From Fen-1135 sp963705275 (GTDB lineage: Bacteria > Desulfobacterota > Syntrophia > Syntrophales > UBA2185), in contig OY970063.1 in assembly GCA_963705275.1 (NCBI GenBank), forward strand, positions 1,054,001-1,118,000: a stretch of DNA of 64,000 bases, in the 5' to 3' direction. The notes beneath the pieces were generated by a model. It was given only the letters and a program-made list of their open reading frames with translations. It ran no database searches and was not told the DNA's origin. The translations under genes were made by a program, and so were the position numbers. Of this stretch, positions 37,164 to 44,997 are shown in pieces (positions within the stretch are counted from its first letter, which is position 1; the number at the start of each line of letters is the position of its first letter).

Positions 37164-38579
37164 CTACGGCAGTGCAATGGACACGTAAAACGACTGATCA
37201 TCGCGGCTCAGAAGAAAAATCACATTTTCATTCGACTTAATCTGCTCCATTGCCTTTCTAAAATCGTTCAAATCTTTGATGACCTTCTTATTCACTTCCC
37301 GGATCACATCGCCAGGCTCTATACCTGCGTCGTCCGCGAGGCCGTCCTCCTCAACCTCGATTACTACGACTCCCGCCTTCGCAGCTATATCAAACTGTTT
37401 CCTCCATTCAGGCTTTATGTTGTCTGCCGTAAAACCAAAGATATTTTTCGTCTTGCCCGCCTGCAGCGCCAGGCGCTGCTCTGTCATCTCCACAATTGTC
37501 ACTTTGACATCCAGTTCCTTGCCCTGCCGTATCAGCTTGACATTTACAGTCTTCCCAATGGGAGTCTCTGCAACGATCCAGGGGAGGTCGTTCGAGGACT
37601 TGACGGCCTTGCCGTCAAAGGAAAGGATGACGTCCCCCTGTTTGATGCCGGCCTTTTCGGCGGGACTCCCTTTGATAACATCGGCAACAATGGCTCCGCG
37701 CGCTTCTTTCATTCCGAAGGACGGCGCCAGGTCGGGTGTCATCATCTGGATAGAGACCCCCAGCCAGCCCCGCACTACCTTGCCTTTTTCCCGGAGCTGG
37801 ACGACAACACCCTTCGCGGTGTTGCTGGGAATGGCAAATCCGATACCCTGACCGGCGGCAACGATGGCAGTATTGATCCCGATGACCTCGCCTTTAAGAT
37901 TTACCAGGGGTCCCCCGCTGTTTCCCGGGTTGATGGGGGCGTCGGTTTGGAGGAAATTGTCGTACGGCCCGGAACCGATGACCCGCCCGGATGCGCTGAT
38001 GATTCCCTGCGTAACTGTGTGTTCCAGACCGAAGGGGTTCCCGATGGCGAGCACCCAGTCACCTACCTGCATAATGTCTGAGTCGCCGAGGGCAAGCGTC
38101 GGGAGGTCTTTGAAGATGGATGATATTTTGATCAGGGCAAGGTCTGTTTTGGGATCCCTCCCTATTACCTTCGCAGTATATTCCCTTCCGTCCGACAGCT
38201 TAACCTTGATCTCTCCCGTCCCCGAGACAACATGATTGTTCGTGATTATGTGCCCGTCTTTGTCGACGATGATGCCTGAACCGAGGCTTCGCTGTTTCAT
38301 TTCCCTGTCCGGCATGTCGCCGAAGAAGTCCCCGAACGGACCGCCGCGGGGGCCGAAGAACTGCCTGAAAGGATTGCCCGGCACCTTGACGGTCGTTGTT
38401 GTGCTGATATTCACGACGGCGGGCGTGACCTTCTTGGCAAGCTCCGCAAAGGACTGGGGGAAGCCTATTGCCTCCGCGCGCCCCTTGTCATTGAGACAGG
38501 CGGCGGCGAAGACAATCAAAGCCAGAGCGAAAATGAACAAACCCCTGGCAATATCAGAGGCGCCGATTCTTCGTCCCAT
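37164..38579 (-). CDS. degP: periplasmic serine protease DegP/HtrA
   Basis: A periplasmic quality-control protease of 471 residues. It has a signal peptide (about 1-37), catalytic triad His116 (TNNHVV), Asp146 (KTDLALIK) and Ser221 (GNSGGPL), and two PDZ domains (about 280-370 and 385-465). It is of normal DegP/DegQ length. AAGGAGG precedes the ATG. Site D of the shared promoter element is about 100 bases upstream, which fits a stress role. It is followed downstream by pal on the same strand. Confidence 0.95.
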   Translation of the reverse strand: MGRRIGASDIARGLFIFALALIVFAAACLNDKGRAEAIGFPQSFAELAKKVTPAVVNISTTTTVKVPGNPFRQFFGPRGGPFGDFFGDMPDREMKQRSLGSGIIVDKDGHIITNNHVVSGTGEIKVKLSDGREYTAKVIGRDPKTDLALIKISSIFKDLPTLALGDSDIMQVGDWVLAIGNPFGLEHTVTQGIISASGRVIGSGPYDNFLQTDAPINPGNSGGPLVNLKGEVIGINTAIVAAGQGIGFAIPSNTAKGVVVQLREKGKVVRGWLGVSIQMMTPDLAPSFGMKEARGAIVADVIKGSPAEKAGIKQGDVILSFDGKAVKSSNDLPWIVAETPIGKTVNVKLIRQGKELDVKVTIVEMTEQRLALQAGKTKNIFGFTADNIKPEWRKQFDIAAKAGVVVIEVEEDGLADDAGIEPGDVIREVNKKVIKDLNDFRKAMEQIKSNENVIFLLSRDDQSFYVSIALP

Positions 38580-38672
38580 GACATCCTCCTTGAAAGAATA
38601 TGCTGCAAGATGAAAAATTTACTGATCTAAAGCGGTAATTTAATCTATCATAGGCCGGTGGATTTGTCAGCC

Positions 38673-38719
38673 GGAGCAATGATGTTAAAATAATGGAACA
38701 ATGGCAGGCGCGAGCTGCT
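38673..38719 (-). promoter_or_regulatory. dyad-20-box promoter element, site D (upstream of degP)
   Basis: Minus strand: AGCAG-N7-CTGCC (38719-38703), A, 20 bases, CATTGCTCC (38681-38673). The middle pair of the dyad is C/G in place of T/A. The best -10 (TATGAT, 38652-38647) is 21 bases from TTGCTC, longer than at other sites. Confidence 0.55.
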
Positions 38720-39962
38720 ACGAATACAGGGACGTAAGAAATGACCTCAGATTCGTTTTCTTGCTTTTTATGCCAAATTTGGAACGAAGGTTTTTTCTGT
38801 GGAAGTCTACGGCCGTGGTGGAAATATTAAGAAGCTTGGTTATTTCTTTGGTCGTCTTTCCTTCTTTGACGAGGGTAGCCACCTCGATCTCCCTCGGCGT
38901 CAGACTGAGGTACGCTGAGGACAGATTCCGCAGGAAAGGTGATACGATATCATTCAGATGGGACTCGATGATCTCTACATGAAGCCGCTGGCTGCTGTCC
39001 AACCTCGGGCCCTTCAATTTTTCCAGGTACGGAAGAACGAGCTTTTTCACATTGGCCAGCACCTGTTCCTCCAGAGTAGCCTTATCTTCTTCCCTGTGCT
39101 TCAGGAGGACCTTCAGGGCCGTGTTGGCTTCCTCAAGACTCTGCGATTTCAATTGCAGTTCCTGTTCTCTTTTCTTCAGAACCTCTTCGGCCATTTTCCG
39201 CTCCGTAATATCAAGGAAAGACATGACTACTCTTTTCGTTGACGGTATGGCCGCCACATTTGCCAGAACATTGAGGACCCCATTACGATTGTTGGTAATC
39301 CGGAATTCATGGCCGTCAGACGGTGTCCGGGAATGCTTCCCGCCTGCGCGCTTGAGGAGATTCACCTTCGGGAGATCATCTTCAAGCACAAACTCAGTCC
39401 ATTTCTTCTTCCCCTCAATCTCTGACCTGGAAAAACCCGTCAGTCTCTCAAACTGCCTGTTCGCTAATACTATAGTCGCATCTTCCTCAACGATAACAGT
39501 GGCCGTACCCGTATTCTCAAATATCGTCCGGTATCTGACCTCAGATTCCTTCAGCGCATGCTCCGCACGCTCACGCTCACGCCGCTCATCAACCTCATGC
39601 AAGGCACGCGATACCGCAGGCTCCAGACGCGATAACCTGTTCTTCAATACATAGTCCGTAGCACCCTTCTTGAGAAGATCAATAGCCATCTCCTCCCCCA
39701 GGGCCCCGGAAACAAAAATGAAGGGCACATCAGGACACCTCTCCCTCGCAATCTTCAGCGCCGCAAGACCGTCAAAAGAGGGCAGTGAATAATCGGAAAG
39801 AATGATGTCCGGGGAAAAATCCGCAATCGCATTGGCAAAGGACGCCTTTGTGGCAACGCGCTTTGAATCAAAGTTCATGCCCGCTTCCGCAAGCTCCTCT
39901 ATCATTAATTCAGCGTCCGTAGGAACATCTTCAAGGATTAATATTTTCAATCTCTCGGACAT
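38718..39962 (-). CDS. response regulator, receiver-PAS-LuxR HTH
   Basis: A 414-residue transcription regulator. It has a receiver domain (1-125) with phospho-acceptor Asp57 in ILSDYSLPS and the pattern FVSGALGEE, then a PAS domain (about 145-265), a coiled linker, and a C-terminal LuxR/GerE helix-turn-helix (about 345-410; LTPREIEVATLVKEGKTTKEI). Such proteins bind inverted repeats as dimers, and it is a candidate to recognise the GGTAG/CTACC dyad, which is speculation. It is not linked to a kinase in an operon but lies next to the kinase-receiver pair at 40075-42203. Confidence 0.9.
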   Translation of the reverse strand: MSERLKILILEDVPTDAELMIEELAEAGMNFDSKRVATKASFANAIADFSPDIILSDYSLPSFDGLAALKIARERCPDVPFIFVSGALGEEMAIDLLKKGATDYVLKNRLSRLEPAVSRALHEVDERRERERAEHALKESEVRYRTIFENTGTATVIVEEDATIVLANRQFERLTGFSRSEIEGKKKWTEFVLEDDLPKVNLLKRAGGKHSRTPSDGHEFRITNNRNGVLNVLANVAAIPSTKRVVMSFLDITERKMAEEVLKKREQELQLKSQSLEEANTALKVLLKHREEDKATLEEQVLANVKKLVLPYLEKLKGPRLDSSQRLHVEIIESHLNDIVSPFLRNLSSAYLSLTPREIEVATLVKEGKTTKEITKLLNISTTAVDFHRKNLRSKFGIKSKKTNLRSFLTSLYS

Positions 39963-40074
39963 TGTTTAAGCCTCCAAACTCTCCGGCTGGGAGAAGGTCT
40001 TACCGTAAAAGAACTGAACCATAACATTCACGCGAGGCATCTCTTGCAATCGGCCGATCAGCCTCCTCTCCTGG

Positions 40075-40518
40075 CTAAGTATCAGCATAGGGCGTCATAT
40101 TCATCGATAGCCAATATGCTCCGAGATCGGCGACAAAACGCGTGAATGCCGCCGCTTGCATGGGCTTTACAATGTAGCTGTTCGCCCCGCGTCTGTAGCT
40201 TTCCGTCCTGTCCCGCGCCTCATCTGACGAGGTAAATACGACAACGGGGATGTGCCTTGTCCGTTCATCCGACTTGATGCGTTTCAGGATCTCCAGGCCG
40301 CTGACCTTGGGAAGTTTCAAATCGAGGAGGATCATTTTGGGGAGGTGAACCTCCGTCTTCGCCAGGCATCCCTCGGGCCCGAACAAATAATCGATAGCTT
40401 CCGCGCCATCGCTTATGGCCTGAACCCTGTTGGAGATATCCTGCTTGCTGAGGGTCTCCAATATCATCTCAGCGTCGTGAGGATTATCTTCGACGAGAAG
40501 AATATCAATATTACCCAT
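40075..40518 (-). CDS. single-domain response regulator, Rcp1-like (pair of cytosolic kinase)
   Basis: A receiver of 147 residues with LLVEDN, phospho-acceptor Asp in ILLDLKLP and IVKP. The ATG at 40518 has GGAG ten bases before it; a GTG four codons earlier is also open. It starts eight bases after the kinase stop, so the two form a pair. It is most similar in this window to the orphan receiver at 43076. Confidence 0.9.
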   Translation of the reverse strand: MGNIDILLVEDNPHDAEMILETLSKQDISNRVQAISDGAEAIDYLFGPEGCLAKTEVHLPKMILLDLKLPKVSGLEILKRIKSDERTRHIPVVVFTSSDEARDRTESYRRGANSYIVKPMQAAAFTRFVADLGAYWLSMNMTPYADT

Positions 40519-40526
40519 GAAAAAAG

Positions 40527-42203
40527 TCACTCCTTCATGTTTAGTGCGAAATAGAAACTGGCCCCTTCATTCACCTTCCCCTCCGCCCATACCCTGCCGC
40601 CATGCCTCTGTATGAGACGCCGGACGGTTGCCAGGCCGACACCGGTGCCTTCGAACTGGTCCGTACTATGAAGTCTCTGAAAGACGCCGAAGAGTTTATT
40701 GTAATAGGCCATGTCGAAACCGACGCCGTTGTCCCTTACATAATACACTATTTCATTTCCGTCGGCGTAACCCCCCACAACGATCTCGGCGGCATCTTTA
40801 TATCTTGTGAATTTCACGGCGTTCCCAAGGAGGTTGATCAAGACCTGCTTGATGAGGGCCCTGTCCCCGTAGCACGGAGGCATGCTCTTTACTGTGAACT
40901 TTATCTTCCTCTCCGGGTCGCTCTCCTGCACTTCTTTCCACGCATCCTTCACGAGGATATCCATGTCGAAGAGCGCTAAAGATACATGTTTCCTCCCCAG
41001 GCGGGAGAAGGTCAAGAGGTCGTCGATGAGCCGGCCCATCAGGTGCGTGCTTGACCTGATCACGTTAACTTTATCAAGGGTGTCTTGGTCAAACTTATCC
41101 CCCTGCTTCTTGAGGATCAGGCGCGCATAGCCGTCTATGGCCCGGAGCGGGGCGCGCAGGTCATGAGCGACGGAATAACTGAAGCTTTCGAGTTCCTCGA
41201 TGGCGTATTCCAATTGCCTTTTTTGTTCTCTCAGCTCCAACTCCGCACGTTTGCTCTCGGTGATATCCATTCCGTAGATACGAATGCGCTGTGTTCCTTC
41301 GACTAAATGCACCGTTTGCCGACACCAGCGCTCGCCAACATTCACTTCCCGTACGATTTTTTTTGACCCGTTCTTGCGGAAGGCGATGACAACCGTTTCC
41401 AAATCGTGAAGCCACGGATGCTCCGCTCCTCGCTCACGGAGATCCGGGAATAACATCTCGGCGGCAGGGTTAAGGTAATAGGACTTCCCCGAGAAATCCA
41501 CTTCTGCTATGGGATTCGGGTCGAGCATGGGAAATGAGGCGAGATGCGCCATTTTCTGCTCTGCCCTCATAATCTCCGTGATGTCAGTGACCGAAGAACG
41601 GTAGTGATCGAAATTACCGTCACCATCCATTACTGCTATGGTATCGATCAGCGCGTCGAACAGGCTGCCGTCCTTCCGGGCGAGCTTCAGTTTGCAGGTC
41701 TGTTTGCTTTGCGATTCATGAGTATTCTGAAGATGGGACTGGAAGACACTGAAATGCCCGGGCGTGATAAAACGACGGAACGGCTGTCCTGTCAGGGATC
41801 GCTTCTCTGTACCGAGCAAAGAAGCGCTGGTGACATTCGCCTTAACGATGCGTCCCTTTTCATCGAAGGTGAAATACCCTACAGGGGCGAAGTCGTAAAG
41901 GTCGGTGTACCTTTGGTGTTCTGCCGTGGTCTCCATCTGCGACTTTCGCAATGCCTCATTCTGCATTTCCAACTCTATCTGATGAACATTGAGTTCGTGG
42001 ATGAGCATCTGCATATCGGCATATGTCTCACCGCGGCTTACGGCCTTCCCGGACAGGGCATTTTCCGCCTTCCTCCTGAGGTCTTTAACGCGCTTATTTG
42101 CTGCCGGTATTTTGGGGGTCATGGTTTCGCCGGTATATTTATCGCCAACTTCGTTTTTCCGCTTCCCGGATTTAAAACGTGCCGGGCTACGCAAAGGCTT
42201 CAT
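40527..42203 (-). CDS. cytosolic histidine kinase, PAS-PAS
   Basis: A kinase of 558 residues without membrane segments. A coiled N-terminus is followed by PAS (about 95-215), PAS (about 220-320), HisKA with His347 in SYSVAHDLRAPLRA, and a HATPase (NLLGNAVKF, DNGVGFDM, GTGVGLATV). The second PAS is a clear paralogue of the last PAS of the kinase at 22184 (LNPNPIxExD, NPAAEMLFP, RIRIYGxDIT). The ATG is one base after the wrbA stop; an internal ATG 27 codons later is possible. It is in an operon wrbA-kinase-receiver. Confidence 0.9.
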   Translation of the reverse strand: MKPLRSPARFKSGKRKNEVGDKYTGETMTPKIPAANKRVKDLRRKAENALSGKAVSRGETYADMQMLIHELNVHQIELEMQNEALRKSQMETTAEHQRYTDLYDFAPVGYFTFDEKGRIVKANVTSASLLGTEKRSLTGQPFRRFITPGHFSVFQSHLQNTHESQSKQTCKLKLARKDGSLFDALIDTIAVMDGDGNFDHYRSSVTDITEIMRAEQKMAHLASFPMLDPNPIAEVDFSGKSYYLNPAAEMLFPDLRERGAEHPWLHDLETVVIAFRKNGSKKIVREVNVGERWCRQTVHLVEGTQRIRIYGMDITESKRAELELREQKRQLEYAIEELESFSYSVAHDLRAPLRAIDGYARLILKKQGDKFDQDTLDKVNVIRSSTHLMGRLIDDLLTFSRLGRKHVSLALFDMDILVKDAWKEVQESDPERKIKFTVKSMPPCYGDRALIKQVLINLLGNAVKFTRYKDAAEIVVGGYADGNEIVYYVRDNGVGFDMAYYNKLFGVFQRLHSTDQFEGTGVGLATVRRLIQRHGGRVWAEGKVNEGASFYFALNMKE

Positions 42204-42204
42204 A

Positions 42205-42822
42205 TCAGTGTTTGTACGTAAGCTTGGCCGCTATCTCAGCAACGTGCCTGCCCTGAAAGCGGGCGGCACTTAATTCATTTTCGCTGGGCATGCGCTCGCC
42301 CTGCGTTCCCGCAATTGTGGAAGCCCCATAAGGGGAGCCGCCGGTGATCTCGTCGATACGCATCTGCCCGTCAAAGGAGTACGGAAGGCCGACAACTACC
42401 ATGCCTTGATGAAGCAAGTTCGTAAGGAAAGTGAGTATCGTTGATTCCTGTCCGCCGTGCTGTGTGGCGCTGCTTGTGAAGACGCTCCCGACCTTGCCGA
42501 CGAGGGCCCCTTTGACCCAGAGGCCGCCTGTTGCATCGAGGAACTGTCGCATCTGTCCGCACATATTGCCGAAGCGCGTGGGCGTACCGAAGATAATGGC
42601 GTCAGCAGCGGCAAGTTCGTTCACCGTACAGACAGGCACATGGGCAAGACTCTTTTGCGCCTCAAGGGCACCCATCTTTCCCAGGACCTCTTCCGTGAGG
42701 GTTTCCGGAACACGATACAAGGAAACATCGGCCCCCTTGACCATCTTTGCGCCTTCCGCAACGGCCTCCGCCATGCGGTGGATATGGCCGTACATGGAGT
42801 AGTAAACGACGAGGACTTTCAC
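42205..42822 (-). CDS. wrbA: NAD(P)H:quinone oxidoreductase, WrbA type
   Basis: A flavodoxin-fold, FMN-binding quinone reductase of 205 residues that reduces quinones by two electrons. The FMN phosphate loop is YYSMYGHIHRMA, the PTRFGNM loop and the SSATQHGGQE stretch are typical for WrbA, and the length is normal. It opens an operon with a histidine kinase and receiver, an unusual link that suggests redox sensing. Site E of the shared promoter element is about 130 bases upstream. Confidence 0.95.
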   Translation of the reverse strand: MKVLVVYYSMYGHIHRMAEAVAEGAKMVKGADVSLYRVPETLTEEVLGKMGALEAQKSLAHVPVCTVNELAAADAIIFGTPTRFGNMCGQMRQFLDATGGLWVKGALVGKVGSVFTSSATQHGGQESTILTFLTNLLHQGMVVVGLPYSFDGQMRIDEITGGSPYGASTIAGTQGERMPSENELSAARFQGRHVAEIAAKLTYKH

Positions 42823-42926
42823 GATAGGCTTCCTTTTTCCCGAGTCGATTTATGCCGTTTCAAGGTGTTGAACCTGAATCTGATCTTGGCGGCGCCATGG
42901 CTTAATCAATGGCAAATACCATGTTA

Positions 42927-42996
42927 TGATTAATGTTATCGGAGGGCTTAAGACAATAGGGATTTATTGGTAGCTTATTGGTAGTATTTGCCTACC
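42927..42996 (-). promoter_or_regulatory. dyad-20-box promoter element, site E (upstream of wrbA operon)
   Basis: Minus strand: GGTAG-N7-CTACC (42996-42980), A, 20 bases, TATTGTCTT (42958-42950). A further CTACCA lies inside the 20-base spacer. TTGTCT may be the -35, and TAATCA (42932-42927), 18 bases on, the -10. Confidence 0.62.
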
Positions 42997-43075
42997 ATTT
43001 TGCTCCAAGATTGTCAATCGATTAGTGATCAGGCATGACTTTGGGGAGGTCTTCGCTGAGGCGATGAGAAAGATT

Positions 43076-43540
43076 CTATTTTTGTCGGGCCCGGATCGCA
43101 TCGCCGTCAGAGATTGTTGCGTTCATTGAAAGCCAGTATTTTCCGATGTCGTGAACATAACGAGAGAACATATCGGCGTCCATGGGCTTTACGATATAGC
43201 TGTTTGCCCCGAGTTCGTAGCTTTCGCTCCTGTCCTGTGACTCGCTTGAGGAAGTAAATATGACGGTGGGGATATGCATCGTCCGCTCATCGGACTTGAT
43301 GCGTTTCAGAATCTCGAGGCCGCTCACCTTGGGCAGTTTTAGATCGAGGAGGACCAGCTTGGGCAGATGGCCATTCCCCTTCTTGAGGGACTCTTCGGGA
43401 CCGAAAAAATAGTCTAAGGCTTCCACCCCATCATGTATCGCGCGGACCTTATCTCCAATATTCAGTCCTTCCAGGGCCTCCAGCATCAGCTCGGCATCGT
43501 GGCGGTTATCTTCGACGATCAGGATATCTACATTATCCAC
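43076..43540 (-). CDS. orphan single-domain response regulator, Rcp1-like
   Basis: A receiver of 154 residues with ILIVEDN, phospho-acceptor Asp in VLLDLKLP and IVKP. The start must be GTG at 43540, with only a weak ribosome site, in contrast to its sister at 40075. The 60 bases upstream align without gaps to the end of the kinase gene at 40527 and its spacer, including a ten-codon tail (LYFVLCVNE-stop against FYFALNMKE-stop). So it arose by duplication of a kinase-receiver pair with loss of the kinase. Confidence 0.88.
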   Translation of the reverse strand: MDNVDILIVEDNRHDAELMLEALEGLNIGDKVRAIHDGVEALDYFFGPEESLKKGNGHLPKLVLLDLKLPKVSGLEILKRIKSDERTMHIPTVIFTSSSESQDRSESYELGANSYIVKPMDADMFSRYVHDIGKYWLSMNATISDGDAIRARQK

Positions 43541-43769
43541 AAAAACGACTCACTCATTCACGCACAGCACAAAATAGAGCGGACAGGGCGCTCTCTGTCG
43601 CAGCTCATGCGTCGTAGAATCCAGGCTTAGATTTGTCAGCTCTGGCGGTACTGCATAGAAGCTTGTTCTAGCCGGTGATCTTCTAACTTTTTTTCAAATG
43701 CAATCAACTATTAACTTAAGTGCAGTCCTCTTTTTTACCTGGGGACTCCCGTCAGGACTTTCTCTCGTG

Positions 43770-43931
43770 TTAATCTTCCCTGTACTCTCGCGGCATCTCC
43801 AGCAGATGGATCGGATCAGCGGGTTTGTATTCTATCCTGTAGAAATGATTCCCCGAAAGGGATTGACGAAGCAGTTCCTCGACCTTGGCCTCTATCTGCT
43901 GCCATGCCCGGTCTGTCCCTGTGTTATTCAT
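43770..43931 (-). CDS. very small protein (53 aa), unknown
   Basis: A 53-residue reading frame starting MNNTGTDRAWQQIEAKVEEL and ending PREYRED. AGGAG lies eight bases before the ATG, and the frame is charged and amphipathic like a real protein. Promoter site F of the shared element is correctly oriented about 160 bases upstream. No family recognised. Confidence 0.55.
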   Translation of the reverse strand: MNNTGTDRAWQQIEAKVEELLRQSLSGNHFYRIEYKPADPIHLLEMPREYRED

Positions 43932-44067
43932 TATCCATTCTCCTTTGAAAAGGAATCAGTCTTGCCGAATGCAAAACTCCATGCCGGTAAAACATAGATA
44001 AGGCGCAGCGATCACCATCCGCCTTTGGTTTTCAATATTTTTCCCTTTCTGTACGGCATACTGAAGT

Positions 44068-44137
44068 AAACTACTGTTACCTGTGCGATAAAGACAATAG
44101 TGATTAATTGAAAGTCTATTGACAGGTATAAACTACC
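44068..44137 (-). promoter_or_regulatory. dyad-20-box promoter element, site F
   Basis: Minus strand: GGTAG-N7-CTGTC (44137-44121), A, 20 bases, TATTGTCTT (44099-44091). TTGTCT as -35 and TAGTTT (44073-44068), 18 bases on, as -10. It points to the 53-residue gene and the orphan receiver. Confidence 0.6.
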
Positions 44138-44163
44138 ATTACGGCCCGCCTTGCGATGCGGGG

Positions 44164-44988
44164 TCATCTCATCATAACGCACCGCATGTCAAGCTGGTTT
44201 TCGATGTCCTCTTCACTTATCCTCTCGCGGAAGATTTTTTTAATTTCCCGGCATACGGCAGCGTCGTTCCTGTAAATGACGCCGATGGGAATTCTCTCGC
44301 CCCAGAGGTCCGCCGTCCTCAAGGCCTCATAACGGTCATTCAAGGGCTTCACGATCTTGAAGACCCGCTCTCTCAACCATTGGTAGGTATTTATCTTGTT
44401 GAAAGTGACGCAGGGCTGAAGGATATCCACAAGGGCGGTCCCTTTGAAAAGGATGGCTTCCTTAATTGTTTCTTTCATGTGGTCTCTGTCGGAGGCGAAG
44501 CAGCGCGCTACGAACGGCGCTCCCATGGTGATAGCCAGAGCTATGGGGTTTAAGGGAATGTTCTGACTCCCCTGCGGGGACAGGTCATTTTTCACGAAGA
44601 GGTCTGTCGTGGGGGAACTCTGCCCTTTGGTCAGGCCGTATACCTGGTTATTCGACGTAAGTATCGTAATATCCAACCGCCTTCTGATCGTATGGATGAA
44701 GTGATTCCCCCCTTCGCCATAATTGCAGCCGTCGCCGGAATAGGCAATGACGGTGAGGTCGGGTCTTGCGAGTTTGATCCCCACGGCAAGGGGCAAGGCT
44801 CTCCCATGGAGTCCGTTGAAGTAATTGACGTCAAGGTAATGCGGCATCTTGGCGGCCTGACCGATCCCCGATGTGAATACGATGTCCTTCATGGGGATGG
44901 AAAGTTCCGGGAGGATTTTTTCCAGTACATCCCGGATGGGGAAATCGCCGCATCCGGGACACCACGCCATATCTGTTCTCTTCATCAT
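44164..44988 (-). CDS. korB: 2-oxoacid:ferredoxin oxidoreductase, beta subunit (KorB type)
   Basis: The thiamine-diphosphate-binding subunit of a 2-oxoglutarate (or related 2-oxoacid) ferredoxin oxidoreductase. The 274 residues begin MAWCPGCGD, a conserved CxxC of the Fe-S/TPP region, and show the TPP motif GDGCNYGEGGNH and NNQVYGLTKGQ. The reaction links 2-oxoacid, CoA and ferredoxin to acyl-CoA and CO2, and runs either way in anaerobes. It follows korA by nine bases. Substrate preference cannot be settled from sequence. Confidence 0.92.
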   Translation of the reverse strand: MMKRTDMAWCPGCGDFPIRDVLEKILPELSIPMKDIVFTSGIGQAAKMPHYLDVNYFNGLHGRALPLAVGIKLARPDLTVIAYSGDGCNYGEGGNHFIHTIRRRLDITILTSNNQVYGLTKGQSSPTTDLFVKNDLSPQGSQNIPLNPIALAITMGAPFVARCFASDRDHMKETIKEAILFKGTALVDILQPCVTFNKINTYQWLRERVFKIVKPLNDRYEALRTADLWGERIPIGVIYRNDAAVCREIKKIFRERISEEDIENQLDMRCVMMR

Positions 44989-44997
44989 CGCCGTTCC

